From: Kiritimatiellia bacterium | GTDB lineage: Bacteria; Verrucomicrobiota; Kiritimatiellia; PWTM01 | Direction: 5' to 3' | NCBI GenBank assembly: GCA_026417735.1 | Contig: JAOACR010000007.1 | Coordinates: 186,001 to 250,000 of the forward strand | Length of the DNA: 64,000 nt | Shown here: piece after piece, positions 41,819 through 52,400 of the stretch | Position numbering within the stretch: the first letter of the stretch is position 1 | Layout: each line of letters begins with the position of its first letter | The notes under the pieces: generated by a model | The model's input: only the letters and a program-made list of their open reading frames with translations | Databases searched by the model: none | What the model was told of the DNA's origin: nothing | Position numbers and translations under genes: made by a program

Positions 41819-43603
41819 CTATCGGGAGGCCGCGGTGGATGGCCGGTGGACCACCGCGGAAAGGCATTCGCGGTAGTTTGAACGGAACCAGGCGGTCCAC
41901 CGCGCCAAACGTTCGTGACGGCGGAGGGGCACCGCGGGAGCGATTGCGGAGCGCCAGTTAAGCGGCTCGGGCGAATCGGGCAATCGTTCGAGCACCGCGA
42001 TCGCGCGCGGTTGGGCCTCCGGCCCGCCGTTCGCGAGAATCGCGCGCCAGGCGGCACAAAGCTCGTCATGGGAGTCCACGCACATTGCGCGGACCAGGTC
42101 GCGCAACACGCCGAAATGGTCGGCGGTCCAGCGCGGTCGGTAGGTGAAGGACTCGGCCAGCCGGTAGGGCTGCCGGTCAGGCGCGGTGAGATCTTCCTCC
42201 GTATGGGGGCGATGCTGCTCGAACACGTTTTGCAGCACCGGGTTCGCGGAAGGGTAGAAATCGCGGCGGACCGGCATCCGCCGCAGTGCGTAGCGCTCCG
42301 GACCGCCCGGTGCACCCACCCGGTAGGCCCACAGCCGCTGGCCCTCGGGGGAAAGCACAAATTCGATGAATCGCGCGGCGAGGGCCGGCTGCTCGGCGCC
42401 GCGCAATCGGCCGACCGGGTCACCGCTGATGGTGGTGCCGCCGGGCGGGGCGTGAAAGACGACGCGGCGGCCGCCGTCGGGGCCACGGCTGAACTGTTCC
42501 TGAAAGCGGGCGTAGAAGTCGATCGCGAGGCCCGCGGCGGCGCGGCCATGGGCGACATCGAGCGGGATGCGGCTGGAAGCGTCGGCGAACTGGCGGCTGT
42601 TGGCGCCGAGCCGCTGGAGGCGAAGTACGCCGAGGCGCCAACCATCTTCGACCGCCCGCTGGTATTCTGCCGGAACGCCGGGCGGCAGCTCGCCGGGGGG
42701 GCGGCGCGCGGAGCGAATCTGCTCCTCCCAGGCGTCGATCTGCGCGTCGGTGAAGCCGGCCGCGTGCACCCGGTCGCGGCAGGCTTCGTGCACGATCATC
42801 TCGAACGCTTTCGCGACGCTGCCGCTCTTGGTCGGGTCGGCGAGTGCGAGTGTGCCGAACCATCGGGGATCTTCGAGGTCGGCCCATCGGACGGGCGGTG
42901 CGGCGCCGAGCTCCCGGCAGCGATCGAGGTTCGCCATGATGCCGAAGGCGCTGACCGCGGCTGCGAAATAGCGGTCGGTGCGGAGCGTTTCGCCGCCGAC
43001 GGTTTCGGGGATCAGTTCGGTACCGTCTTCGGTGGTGAACAGGCCCGAGGGCGCGCTGCCGGGCGGCCAGGGGGGCACGAGCATTCCCTGTGTCGCGGCG
43101 CGGTGGAAATCGTACTGCCCGCCGCCGAAGAACACGTCGAGCCGGCAACCGAACTCGGCGGGGCTATCGGTGGATCGGTATTCGCGCCAGAGGTCCTCTG
43201 CGAGGGGGTCGCCAGTGGGCGGCGTGGCGCGGAACATCGCGGCGGCGAGGTCGGCGCGCCACGGTCGGCCGCGCCGGCGCCACCAGGCGCGGACCGCCTC
43301 GGTGTACTGGGTCTCAAGGAAGCGCGCGATCTCGGTGGTTCCGCCGATCACGATCCACTGCACGTCGACCGGGGTGCCGTGTCGCTCCGCGTGCCAGCGG
43401 GAGAACGCGCGTGCAAACTCGCGCCGGATCGCGTCGTTGTGCGGCGAGATCACCGCCAGCCGAAGTGCGACTGGGGCGGTTGGCCCCGGCGCTGCGGTGC
43501 GACCGTCCGAGCGGCGCAGTGCGAACGGCAGCCCGATCAACACCGCAAGGCCGATCAGCGGTGTCGCGCGCTCGAGCATGTGAAGGAGGCGGTACCGCGT
43601 CAC
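41819..43603 (-). CDS. Extracellular solute-binding protein
   Basis: 594 residues from the GTG at 43603; ATG 43579 is in frame. N-terminal membrane anchor/signal (LERATPLIGLAVLIGLPFA), then a periplasmic binding-protein fold: 'LRLAVISPHNDAIRREFARAFSRWHAERHG', VIGGTTEIARFLE, 'DVFFGGGQYDFHRAATQGML', a hinge 'YFAAAVSAFGIMANLDRCRELG', 'LALADPTKSGSVAKAFEMI' and 'FIEFVLSPEGQRLW'. It resembles iron/thiamine/phosphonate-type (class II, AfuA-like) binding proteins, but is larger. No permease or ATPase is adjacent, so it either serves a transporter elsewhere or acts as a sensor. Divergent from dgt with leaderless-type promoter. Confidence 0.8.
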   Translation of the reverse strand: MTRYRLLHMLERATPLIGLAVLIGLPFALRRSDGRTAAPGPTAPVALRLAVISPHNDAIRREFARAFSRWHAERHGTPVDVQWIVIGGTTEIARFLETQYTEAVRAWWRRRGRPWRADLAAAMFRATPPTGDPLAEDLWREYRSTDSPAEFGCRLDVFFGGGQYDFHRAATQGMLVPPWPPGSAPSGLFTTEDGTELIPETVGGETLRTDRYFAAAVSAFGIMANLDRCRELGAAPPVRWADLEDPRWFGTLALADPTKSGSVAKAFEMIVHEACRDRVHAAGFTDAQIDAWEEQIRSARRPPGELPPGVPAEYQRAVEDGWRLGVLRLQRLGANSRQFADASSRIPLDVAHGRAAAGLAIDFYARFQEQFSRGPDGGRRVVFHAPPGGTTISGDPVGRLRGAEQPALAARFIEFVLSPEGQRLWAYRVGAPGGPERYALRRMPVRRDFYPSANPVLQNVFEQHRPHTEEDLTAPDRQPYRLAESFTYRPRWTADHFGVLRDLVRAMCVDSHDELCAAWRAILANGGPEAQPRAIAVLERLPDSPEPLNWRSAIAPAVPLRRHERLARWTAWFRSNYRECLSAVVHRPSTAASR

Positions 43604-43609
43604 GCGGCC

Positions 43610-43637
43610 ACTGTAGCGCGTTGGGCCCGGCCAGCAA
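43610..43637 (-). promoter_or_regulatory. Leaderless promoter of solute-binding protein gene
   Basis: Minus strand TTGCTG (43632-43637), 16-base spacer, TACAGT (43610-43615), 6 bases to the GTG at 43603. Confidence 0.55.
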
Positions 43638-43655
43638 GGCCGGGCGCACCGGGAT

Positions 43656-43684
43656 TTGCGGCGGGCCGGTGGGGGCGGTAGGCT
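43656..43684 (+). promoter_or_regulatory. Leaderless promoter of dgt
   Basis: TTGCGG (43656-43661), 17-base spacer, TAGGCT (43679-43684), 7 bases to the ATG at 43692. Lies back to back with the promoter of the divergent gene. Confidence 0.55.
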
Positions 43685-43691
43685 GCCAGGG

Positions 43692-44846
43692 ATGATCCTG
43701 GGGCGGACCGAACACGAGGCGGCGGAGGCGCAGCGGCTCGCGCCGTGGGCGGCGCGCAGCGCGCAGTCGCGGGGCCGCGTGTACCCGCAGCCAGCGCACG
43801 ATCTGCGCAGCGAGTTCCAGCGCGATCGCGACCGCATCCTGCACAGCCGGCCATTTCGACGGTTGGAGTACAAAACGCAGGTGTTTGTGAACGGCACCGC
43901 GGATCACTACCGCACGCGGCTCACGCACACGATCGAGGTCGCCGCGGTCGCGCGCACGATCGCGCGGTGCCTTGGCGCCAACGAGGACCTCGCCGAGGCG
44001 ATCGCGCTCGCGCACGACGTGGGTCATTCGCCGTTCGGGCACAGCGGCGAGGCGGCGCTGGATGAGCTGATGCGCGACTGGGGCGGCTTCGACCACAACG
44101 ACCAGTCGTGCCGCGCGCTCGAATTGATCGAGCTGCAATATCCCGGATTTGCGGGGCTGAATCTGACCTGGGAGGTCCGCGCCGGGCTGCGGAAGCATCG
44201 TGCAGCGTCCGCCGAACCGCTCGATGGGTATCCGATTGGGCCGCAGCCGATGATCGAGGCGCAGATTGCGGACGTCGCCGACGATGTCACCTACCATGCA
44301 CACGACGTGGACGACGCGCTGGAGGCGGGGCTGATCGGGGAGGATGATTTGCGGGAGCTGGAAATCTGGCGACGCGCAGAGGCGCGCGCCCGCGCCCAGG
44401 GCGCCGGCGAGCCGGACGACCGGCTGCGCCGGCTGGCGGTGCGCAATCTGTTGGACATCCAGGTCGAGGACGTGATCCGCACCAGCGCGCAGCGTCTGGA
44501 GAAGGAGCGGCCGGACTCGGTCGAGGCCGTGATGAGCGCGTCGCGACGCATGGTCGACGGCAGCGAGGAACTGCGCGCGATGGTCGCGCCTCTGCATGCG
44601 TTTCTGTTTCAGCGGGTGTACTTTCATCCAGCGGTCGCGCGCGCGAACGAGGAGGCGGTTCGGCTGATGCGTCGCCTGTTCATGCACTACTTGGAACATC
44701 CGGAGACGATGGGTCGCAAGGCCCGCGCGCGAATCGCCACCGAGGGGCTCTGGCGCACGGTTTGCGATTACATCGCGGGGATGACGGACCGCTACGCGCT
44801 GGAGGAATACCAGCGGTTTGGTCTGGACGCCGGTCGGCCGGCGTGA
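43692..44846 (+). CDS. dgt: Deoxyguanosinetriphosphate triphosphohydrolase-like protein
   Basis: 384 residues, HD-superfamily dNTPase. Family landmarks: 'DRDRILHSRPFRRLEYKTQVF', RLTHTIEVA (metal His), LAHDVGHSPFGHSGE (the HD pair near residue 108) and 'DVADDVTYHAHDVDDAL' (last Asp). These enzymes hydrolyse dNTPs to nucleoside and triphosphate and help control dNTP pools. Start fixed by the -10 hexamer 7 bases upstream and the family N-terminus. trpD follows after 26 bases, probably in the same transcript. Confidence 0.92.
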   Translation: MILGRTEHEAAEAQRLAPWAARSAQSRGRVYPQPAHDLRSEFQRDRDRILHSRPFRRLEYKTQVFVNGTADHYRTRLTHTIEVAAVARTIARCLGANEDLAEAIALAHDVGHSPFGHSGEAALDELMRDWGGFDHNDQSCRALELIELQYPGFAGLNLTWEVRAGLRKHRAASAEPLDGYPIGPQPMIEAQIADVADDVTYHAHDVDDALEAGLIGEDDLRELEIWRRAEARARAQGAGEPDDRLRRLAVRNLLDIQVEDVIRTSAQRLEKERPDSVEAVMSASRRMVDGSEELRAMVAPLHAFLFQRVYFHPAVARANEEAVRLMRRLFMHYLEHPETMGRKARARIATEGLWRTVCDYIAGMTDRYALEEYQRFGLDAGRPA

Positions 44847-44872
44847 CGGCTCCGCGCAGGGAGGGCATCGCG

Positions 44873-45886
44873 ATGATTCGGGAGCTCATCGGGCGGCTGG
44901 CGGCGGGTGGGCGGCTCACGCGGGAGGAGGCGCGGACGGTGATGCGCGAGATTATGGCGGGCGAGGCGACGCCCGCGCAGATCGCCGCATATCTCACCGC
45001 GTTGCGGATCCGTGGGGAGACCGCGGAAGTGATCGCCGGCAGCGCGGAGGCGATGCGTGAGTGCTTCACTGCGATCCGTGCGCCGCACGACCGGGTGGTG
45101 GACACCTGTGGCACGGGGGGCGATGGTGCGAAGACCTTCAACATTTCGACTGCCGCGGCGTTCGTTGCCGCCGGCGCCGGTGCGACGGTCGCGAAGCATG
45201 GCAACCGCAGCGTATCCAGCGCCTGCGGAAGCGCGGACGTGCTGGCCGCGCTCGGCGTGAACCTCGACCTGTCGCCGGACCGGGTGGAGCGGTGTCTTGC
45301 AGAAACGGGGATCGCCTTTCTGTTTGCGCCGCTGCTGCATCCGGCGATGAAGCACGCGATTGGACCGCGGCGCGAAATCGGGATCCGCACCGTCTTCAAC
45401 ATTCTGGGGCCGCTCTCGAACCCGGCAGGCGCTCGGCGCGGTGTGCTAGGCGTCTACGACGCGCAACTCGTTGGTCTGCTCGCAGAGGCGGCGCTCGAGC
45501 TGGGTGCGGTGCATCTCTTTGTGGTGCACGGATCGGACGGCCTCGATGAGATCACGCTGACCGGTCCGACCGCGGTCGCTGAGGTCCGCGACGGGCGGGT
45601 CCAACGGTATGAGCTCCACCCGGAGGAGGTCGGCCTGCGGCGGTGCGGGCGTGGGGAGCTCAGCGGCGGTGATGCGGCCGCGAACGCGGCGATGCTGCGG
45701 GAGGTTCTGGGAGGTGCGGGCGGTCCGCGGCGGGACGTGGTCTGCCTGAATGCGGCCGCCGCGATCGTCGCGGCGGGGCTGGCCGCCGATTTGCGCGAGG
45801 GGGTTCAGCGCGCTCGGGCGGCGATTGATTCGGGCGCGGCACTCGCGAAGCTGGAGGCGTTGATTGCGTTCAGCCGGGCCGCTTGA
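44873..45886 (+). CDS. trpD: Anthranilate phosphoribosyltransferase
   Basis: 337 residues with GGGAGG nine bases before the ATG. Full-length TrpD: N-terminal helical domain, CGTGGDG near 79 (anthranilate/PRPP binding), 'FNISTAAAFVAAGAG', KHGNRSVSS near 108-116, 'LGPLSNPA' and 'GLDEITLTGPT'. It joins anthranilate to PRPP in tryptophan synthesis. No other trp gene is near; its neighbour dgt suggests the trp genes are scattered. Confidence 0.95.
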   Translation: MIRELIGRLAAGGRLTREEARTVMREIMAGEATPAQIAAYLTALRIRGETAEVIAGSAEAMRECFTAIRAPHDRVVDTCGTGGDGAKTFNISTAAAFVAAGAGATVAKHGNRSVSSACGSADVLAALGVNLDLSPDRVERCLAETGIAFLFAPLLHPAMKHAIGPRREIGIRTVFNILGPLSNPAGARRGVLGVYDAQLVGLLAEAALELGAVHLFVVHGSDGLDEITLTGPTAVAEVRDGRVQRYELHPEEVGLRRCGRGELSGGDAAANAAMLREVLGGAGGPRRDVVCLNAAAAIVAAGLAADLREGVQRARAAIDSGAALAKLEALIAFSRAA

Positions 45887-45947
45887 CCGCCAGGTCGGAT
45901 CTGACCTCGCCGGAGGCATCGGCAGAAGAAACGCGGCGGGGATGCGA

Positions 45948-46022
45948 TGGCGACCCCAACGGGACTCGAACCCGTGTTTCCAGGATGAAAACCTGGTGTC
46001 CTGACCTCTGGACGATGGGGTC
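45948..46022 (-). tRNA. tRNA-Glu (anticodon TTC)
   Basis: 75 bases on the minus strand, 5' end at 46022, CCA encoded at 45950-45948. Acceptor GACCCCA pairs with TGGGGTC, discriminator G. Anticodon arm CCAGG-TTTTCAT-CCTGG gives TTC, reading GAA/GAG. T-arm ACGGG-TTCGAGT-CCCGT is canonical. Confidence 0.95.
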
Positions 46023-46037
46023 CGCCGGAGCCGCGAA

Positions 46038-46065
46038 AGAATACCACAGCGGCGCGGGGCGGCAA
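46038..46065 (-). promoter_or_regulatory. Promoter of tRNA-Glu
   Basis: Minus strand TTGCCG (46060-46065), 16-base spacer, TATTCT (46038-46043), 15 bases to the tRNA 5' end. Lies between nth and the tRNA. Confidence 0.6.
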
Positions 46066-46070
46066 CCGCC

Positions 46071-46739
46071 CTAGCGACCGCGCCGGCGCGCGACGGTCTG
46101 TGCGGAGGGGCAGAGGTCAGCGACGGGGCAGCGCTCGCACGCGGGCCGGCGGGCGGTGCAGCAACGACGGCCGTGAATGACCATGCAGTGCGAGAAAACG
46201 GACCACTCCGTCGGCGGGATCAGTTCCCGCAGACGGAACTCGATCCTCACCGGATCGTCATCGTCAACAAAGCCCAGCCGGCGGCTGACGCGGGCGCAGT
46301 GGGTGTCCACGATGATGCCCTGGCCACCGAACGCGGTGGCGACGATGAGGTTGGCGGTTTTCCGGCCGATGCCCGGTAGTTGCACGAGCGTGTCAAAGTC
46401 CGACGGCAGCTGGCCGCCGTAGCGCTCGACGACCACTTTCGCGAGTTCGCGGATGTTGCGCGCTTTGTTGCGGAAGAATCCGGTTGGGCGGATTTCCGCT
46501 TCCAGCTGTTCCTGAGAGAGCGCCGCCCAGTCGGCCGGCGTTGGATGGGCACGGAAGAGCGTGGGCGTGAGCCGGTTCACACGTTCGTCGGTGCACTGCG
46601 CCGAGAGAATCGCCGCCACCGCCAGTTCGAACGGCGTGCGCCAGTGGCGAAGCTCGCAGCCGGCATCCGGATAGGCCGCCTTCAGTCGCGCGAGCACTTT
46701 TGCGGCGCGTTGGGGCTCCGCGGTGGTGGAGGGTTTCAT
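46071..46739 (-). CDS. nth: Endonuclease III
   Basis: 222 residues. DNA glycosylase/AP lyase for oxidised pyrimidines in base-excision repair. Helix-hairpin-helix [10 protein letters not shown] with catalytic Lys, catalytic Asp in '[15 protein letters not shown]', and a C-terminal [4Fe-4S] cluster with spacing Cys-x6-Cys-x2-Cys-x5-Cys ([17 protein letters not shown]). Usual length. Starts 5 bases after the pnp stop and is the third gene of the rpsO-pnp-nth run; its ribosome site is weak, so translation may depend on pnp. Confidence 0.95.
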   Translation of the reverse strand: MKPSTTAEPQRAAKVLARLKAAYPDAGCELRHWRTPFELAVAAILSAQCTDERVNRLTPTLFRAHPTPADWAALSQEQLEAEIRPTGFFRNKARNIRELAKVVVERYGGQLPSDFDTLVQLPGIGRKTANLIVATAFGGQGIIVDTHCARVSRRLGFVDDDDPVRIEFRLRELIPPTEWSVFSHCMVIHGRRCCTARRPACERCPVADLCPSAQTVARRRGR

Positions 46740-46744
46740 CGTGC

Positions 46745-48988
46745 TCAGCGCCGGCGGCCGCCTCCACCGCCGCCGTGGTGGCCGCCGCCCGAGGGCGGAC
46801 GGCCGCCGTGGGGCGCGCCGCTGCTGCGGTGTGGTGGCGGGGGAGGCGGCGGACGCGGCGGTGGGGAGGAGGAGGCCGCACCGGTGGTCGTGCCGTCGCG
46901 CTCTGCGAGCGCGGCGCGTCGGCTCAGCCGGATCTTGCCGTTTTCGTCCACGTGGATGCACTTCACCCACATCAGATCGCCGACCTTGCAGACGTCCTCC
47001 ACGTTGGCGACACGAAAATTCGCCAGCTCGCTCACGTGCACCAGGCCCTCCAAGCCCGGCAGGATTTCGACGAACGCACCGAACTCCTTGATGCCGGTGA
47101 CGCGGCCCTGGTACGTCTTGCCGACCTCCGCTTCCGCTGTGAGCAGGCCGATCTCCCGCTTCGCGGCCTCCATGCCCTCCGCTCGGACGCTGTAGATGCG
47201 GACGGTGCCGTCGTCTTCCACGTCAATCTCGACCTTGTAGGTCTCGGTGATCCGCCGGATAGTTTTGCCCCCCGGTCCGATCAGCGCACCGATCTTGTCC
47301 ACGGGGATCTTCATCACCTCAACGCGCGGCGCGTAGGGGGAGAGCTCCGGCCGCGGCGCCGCGATCGTACGGGTGATGTGGTCCAGAATCTGCAGTCGCG
47401 CAACGCGGGCCTTTTCGAGGGCCTGCTCCACGATCTCCCAGTCCAGCCCGCGCAGCTTCAGGTCCACCTGAAAACCGGTGATGCCGTCGCGGGTACCCGC
47501 GATCTTGAAATCCATGTCCCCGCAGTGGTCTTCCGCCCCAATGATGTCGGTGACCAGCACTGGAGGGTGGCCGTCTGCGGTGAACAGGCCGATCGAGATG
47601 CCGGCGACCGGTTTGGCCAGCGGCACGCCGGCGTCCATCAGTGCGAGCGTGCCCGCGCAGACGCTCGCCATTGAGGACGAGCCGTTGGAGCCCATGATCT
47701 CCGCGACCACGCGCACGGTGTAGGGATAGTCCGCCGGCATCATCGGACGGATGGAGCGCTCTGCGAGCGCGCCGTGGCCGATCTCGCGGCGGTTCGTGCC
47801 GCCCAGCCGTCCCACTTCGCCGACGGAGTAGGGCGGGAAGTTGTAGTGGAGCAGGAAGCGCTTTTCCTCGGGGCCGCCCGCGATCGCGTCGAGATCCTGT
47901 GCGTCCTCGTGGGTGCCCAGCGTCACGGTGGCCAGCGCCTGCGTTTCGCCGCGGGTGAACAGCGCGGAACCGTGGGTGCGTGGCAACACGCCCACGCGGC
48001 ATTCGATGGGCCGCAGTTCGTCGAAGCCCCGTCCGCCGATGCGGCGGCCGCGCTCGAGCACCTGCCGCCGAACCGCGTCGATCTCGAGTGCGTCCAGCAG
48101 CTGTTTCACCTGGCCGGGTGTGAGGTCGGGCCGTGTTTCGGCGAGCCGCGCGCGCACGCCTTCGAGGATCTCGCTGATCCGCTGCTGCCGCTCGAGCTTG
48201 CCCGCGATTTCGAGCGCCTCCGCGAGCGGAGCGGCCGCCCACTCGCGCGCGAGCGCGAGCAGCTCCGGGGAGACCGCGGGCTCGTCGGCGATCGTCCGCT
48301 CGGGCAAACCGAGCTGCCGGCGCAGCTCCAGCTGCGCGTCGCAGATCTTCACGACCTCCGCGTGGGCAAACTTCATCGCGGCGAGGAAGTCCGCTTCCGA
48401 AACCTCGCGGGCGGATCCCTCCATCATGATGAACTTCTCTCGGGTGCCGGCGTAGATCAGATCGAGGTCGCTGGAGGGCAGCACCGAGTGGCCGGGGTTG
48501 ATCACCCACTGCCCGTTGACGCGCCCGATCCGGACCGCGCCGATCGGGCCGAGGAACGGAATTTCGGAGATCATCAGCGCGGCGCTGGCCGCGACGATGC
48601 TCAGCACGTCGGACTCGTTTTCGCCGTCCGCGCACAGCAGCGCGTTGTTCACCTGTACGTCGTTGCGGTAGGACTTCGGGAACAGCGGCCGCAGCGGCCG
48701 GTCGGTCATGCGCGCGACGAGGATTTCGCGCTCGGTCGGCCGAGACTCGCGCTTGAAGTAGCCGCCGGGCATGCGGCCAGCCGCGTAGAATTTTTCTCGG
48801 TACTCGACCTGGAGCGGGAGGTAGTCAATGTCCTCGCGCGGGGTCTTCGTGCAGGTGACCGCCGAGAACACGACGGTGTCGCCGAGGCGGGCGGTCACCG
48901 CACCTGCCGCCTGTTGCGCGAGCGTACCCGTTTCGAGGATGAGTGTGCCCGTCCCGACGGGGATCTGGACCGTATGCGACTGATTCAT
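46745..48988 (-). CDS. pnp: Polyribonucleotide nucleotidyltransferase (PNPase)
   Basis: 747 residues. Two RNase PH domains ('[16 protein letters not shown]', '[27 protein letters not shown]'; '[22 protein letters not shown]'; '[14 protein letters not shown]'), KH domain ([15 protein letters not shown]), S1 domain ('[23 protein letters not shown]'). The last 55 residues are a Pro-, Gly- and His-rich tail (for example a run of seven Pro and a run of six Gly), longer than in E. coli. Phosphorolytic 3'-5' exoribonuclease of the RNA degradosome. Follows rpsO as in most bacteria. Confidence 0.96.
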   Translation of the reverse strand: MNQSHTVQIPVGTGTLILETGTLAQQAAGAVTARLGDTVVFSAVTCTKTPREDIDYLPLQVEYREKFYAAGRMPGGYFKRESRPTEREILVARMTDRPLRPLFPKSYRNDVQVNNALLCADGENESDVLSIVAASAALMISEIPFLGPIGAVRIGRVNGQWVINPGHSVLPSSDLDLIYAGTREKFIMMEGSAREVSEADFLAAMKFAHAEVVKICDAQLELRRQLGLPERTIADEPAVSPELLALAREWAAAPLAEALEIAGKLERQQRISEILEGVRARLAETRPDLTPGQVKQLLDALEIDAVRRQVLERGRRIGGRGFDELRPIECRVGVLPRTHGSALFTRGETQALATVTLGTHEDAQDLDAIAGGPEEKRFLLHYNFPPYSVGEVGRLGGTNRREIGHGALAERSIRPMMPADYPYTVRVVAEIMGSNGSSSMASVCAGTLALMDAGVPLAKPVAGISIGLFTADGHPPVLVTDIIGAEDHCGDMDFKIAGTRDGITGFQVDLKLRGLDWEIVEQALEKARVARLQILDHITRTIAAPRPELSPYAPRVEVMKIPVDKIGALIGPGGKTIRRITETYKVEIDVEDDGTVRIYSVRAEGMEAAKREIGLLTAEAEVGKTYQGRVTGIKEFGAFVEILPGLEGLVHVSELANFRVANVEDVCKVGDLMWVKCIHVDENGKIRLSRRAALAERDGTTTGAASSSPPPRPPPPPPPHRSSGAPHGGRPPSGGGHHGGGGGGRRR

Positions 48989-49088
48989 GGCTGTGCGAGA
49001 TCCGAGGGTGATCTCATGCGCGAGCTTCTGACGGCCTCCCCGACCGTCTCCGGTCCGACCCGGACGGCCCCCGCCCGGTGATGCGGGA

Positions 49089-49105
49089 CCGCCCCGGCGG
49101 GGCGG
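49089..49105 (-). other. Hairpin in rpsO-pnp spacer
   Basis: CCGCCCC, loop GGC, GGGGCGG just after the rpsO stop in the 130-base spacer. In E. coli this spacer holds a terminator and an RNase III site that controls pnp; here no T-run follows, so a processing or stabilising hairpin is more likely. Confidence 0.4.
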
Positions 49106-49118
49106 CGCCCGTCTGCGC

Positions 49119-49382
49119 TCAATGCCGCAGACCGAGTTTTTCGACCACCCGACGGTACCGTTCGTGGTCCGTTCGCTTCAGATAGTCCAGCAGGCGGCGT
49201 CGCTTGCTGACCATCAGAATAAGACCCCGGCGGGAGGCGTGATCCTTGCGGAACCGCTTCAGATGTTCCGTCAGCGAGGTGATCCGATTCGTCAGCAGTG
49301 CGATCTGCACTTCCGACGAGCCGGTATCCTTCTCGTGACGCTGGAACTCCCGTGGGATCTTGCTGGTGGCCGCGCTGTGCAT
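49119..49382 (-). CDS. rpsO: 30S ribosomal protein S15
   Basis: 87 residues from the ATG at 49382 with GAAGGTTG six bases upstream. Hallmark segment '[20 protein letters not shown]' then '[18 protein letters not shown]' and '[12 protein letters not shown]'. Binds 16S rRNA early in small-subunit assembly. Start of the rpsO-pnp-nth operon. Confidence 0.96.
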   Translation of the reverse strand: MHSAATSKIPREFQRHEKDTGSSEVQIALLTNRITSLTEHLKRFRKDHASRRGLILMVSKRRRLLDYLKRTDHERYRRVVEKLGLRH

Positions 49383-49490
49383 GAAGCAACCTTCGTCTCT
49401 CTCTGTTCCTCTGTTGTTGTTTTGCTCGGCGGAGACGGTACAAAACGCCGCTGCCGAACGCAAGCCCGACGGACGGCGGCGCCGCGGTGC

Positions 49491-52400
49491 TCAGCGTGGG
49501 CGTCGGCGTCCGAGCACCACCGGACCGAGCAGGCCGGAGGGCAACAGCGGCGTTCCCGGCCGGTCAGGGTTCCAGGTGGTCCACGTCTGCCGCTGTTCGG
49601 GCGGCGGCGCGGCGTCCGCAATCAGCCGGTTGGGCCACAGGTTCGCCACCTCGATTTCGAGGTCGTTTGGTCCCTCGCGCAACGCGCTGGTAAGCTCGAC
49701 GCGGAACGGCGGCGTCCACACCACGCCGACTTCTCGCCCGTTGCATCGCACGCGTGCGATCACCTCGACGCGACCGAGATCCAAATACCAGCGCGCCCCC
49801 GGCTGGATCGACTCCACCGGCAACCGCACCTGTTGCCGGTATGTCGCGACGTCGGCGAAGTGACGGATGCGTTCGTGGGGGTGTTCGTTCCCCGCCTGGA
49901 GCGCCTCGAACACCCCGGCCGCCGGCGCACCCCGGCCGGGCTGGAAGGCGACCTGCCAGGGACTGTCCAGTTGCAGCACCGGTTCGGGCGCGCCGTCGAG
50001 GGGGGCGCCTCCGCTGCTGGGCGGCGGGCCCCCGGCGAGTACGATGAACACCGAGCCGTGTGGCGCCAGTTTCAGCGGCACACGCAGGCGAGCGTCGGGT
50101 TCGGTCGCCGCAGTAAGGTCGACGATGCGGCCGTCCTGCGGGTCCCACAGCGACACGTGTGGGGCCTAAGCTCGGAGGCGACAGTTCGCGCAAACCGCGG
50201 AAGGAGCCGGGTTCGCGACGAAGTAGATGCCGATGCCGCCCCTTCGGTGGTGAAAGTGGCGCAGTGGTATGTCCGACTCGAAATCCGGCAACACACCGAT
50301 CTCCGACAGCACCGGGGCGGCTCGTTCGTAGGGCGGATAGGGCGGTGGAACTCGGAGCGCGAAATCGCGGCTTGCACTTCGGCCCGACGGGGGCGTGCCG
50401 GAAGGGCCGATCGGGCGCGCCCGAACCCAAGGGCCCTCGGGCTGGGTGGAGCACTCTCAGGATGAGTCGGTGGAGACGACGCGGCGCCGTCCGTCCGGAT
50501 AGCTGAACTCGAGCGTCGCGTTCAGGCCAGCGAGGTTGGAGCCGTCCCCGCCGTTGGTGGCCACGATCTCAACGAGATTAGTTCTCGGCCGGAGTCTGGC
50601 CAATACGTCCATCGCCACCAACTCAAGGAAGGTGGCCTCCTTCCCGACCGTCCGGCCGTTGACCAGGGCGCGAAACGCGTTGTCCGCGGTGGCGATGAGT
50701 CGCGCGGGCAAGGGGCGAGAAGCCTCCTCAAGGGCAAGGCAGAAACGGAAATGGCGCCGCCCCGGCGGCGCTCGCATCGGATCGGTTTCGGGAGACCAGG
50801 TCCACTGGCTGGCGGCATCCAGACGGCGGGTGACGGTTGGGGGCGCCGCCGGAGTGGGTGTGGAGCGCGGCGGCGCGAGCAGCCGTCCGCGCCCGACACG
50901 CCGCCAGGTCGGTTGTGTCAGTCGCGCGACGCCCGAGAGCTCGTCGGCGATCTCGCGCACCTTTGCGTCCGCGGGCGCCCCGCCGGCGCGTGAGGGCGAG
51001 GCGAGCGGGCGCGGCCCCATGGCAGTGGCGGCGTTGCGCACCAGCGAGCGGACCGTCTCCACGAGCTCCAGCGTCATCGATTCCGTTTCGGGCAGCACGA
51101 GCAGCGCGTACTCCGCACCCCCCTCAAAGGCGATTCGCCCGTTGCGAACGCGCGCGCCGGCGCAGCGTTGCCGGGTCGCACCCCCCAAACGCGTGGGCGC
51201 GGAACGACGGCATTTCCGGGTCGCCCCCGAGCGCGGTGGGGGGCGGGCGGAACACCTGCGGCGCGCCTTCCGGCACGAGGTAGAGAAGAGAATGTCCCCC
51301 ACCGGCGCGCCGAGGCGTAGCAGGTGCTGGCAGCGGGCGATGTAGCGGTGATATGCGAACGACATGACCCACCACGTCTGGGTCTATTGGCAGTGAACGC
51401 CGTAGGGGCCCATCGTCATGCCCGGCCAGCGGTCGGGGTGCGGCTGATGCGCGAAGGTTGCACAAGAGGAGCCGGTTGAGGCCGATGGGGAACGCCGAGT
51501 CGGTTTGCCCCTTCATCGCGCCGGGGTGCAGTCGCCAGTCCTTGCCCGGCGTGGCGGTGAACGATTCGGCCGCGACAATCGGCCGGCCCATTCTGTGGGC
51601 GATGGAGACCGCCTCGATGCAGTTGTAGACCGTGTTGAAACCGTAGCCGACGGCCCAGAATTCTCCCCGGGGAATGTACGCGACGGAGCCCAGAAACAGG
51701 TCCACGCAGAGATTCATGTCGTACGGCTCGATGGAGAGCTGCAACCTGTGCCGGTGAGCCATCTCCCGAAGCACGCCCACGTGATGACCCACCACGAACT
51801 CCTGCGCGGTCTACCGCGGGTCCCAAAGGAACTTCTCCGTCTCTACCGCTCTGTGGACCACACAGCCGTCCAACGCGGGTAGGAACGGCAAAAAATCGTA
51901 ACCGCGCCATCGCCGGAAGTCGACTGACCAATTCTGCGAGCTCATCTCCGCCCTATCTATCGAAAGTGCAGCGTGGTCAGGCCGACGCCGCGGGGGCGGC
52001 GCTCCCGCATCTCGAGGAGCGGTCGGGGAAAGTTCGTGAAGTGCGGTTCGAGGGGGGGCCGACTGAACTTGTCCGTCTCCCAACCTACTCCCGGCTCGGG
52101 CGCGGGGCGGGTGGTTTGGCCGGTCAGCGTGCGGCCGAACCAAAGCACGGTCCGTGAGCCGGGGGGCACCTCCCACTCCAGGCCTCCCTCCTGCCGCAGC
52201 TGGTCGCTGAGGTCGAGCCCACGATCGGCGGGGTGCACTGCTGCGGCGGGACCGGCGGCGCAGCCGCGGGTCGGCCAGCCGCGCCAGCACGCCCGGCTGC
52301 GACGAAAACGGAGCGCGGTGATCAAGGGCCTTTTTCTCCGCGTCCGGTATCCGCGCCTCACCCTCCGGTATGGGGAACGCAAGCAGGGCGACGTCTTGGT

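Noticed and set aside
41743-42645. Longer N-terminus of the Gfo/Idh/MocA protein
   Set aside because: The Tat signal begins at the ATG at 41742, which has a ribosome site and promoter; the upstream frame is antisense-like filler inside the binding-protein gene.
49491-50156. Separate gene for a 221-residue sugar-binding protein
   Set aside because: It is the C-terminal domain of the broken rhamnosidase; the same frame continues upstream past a TAG with family sequence.
50457-51365. Separate 302-residue gene
   Set aside because: Also a fragment of the rhamnosidase; the beginning of this frame is out of register with the homologous sequence.
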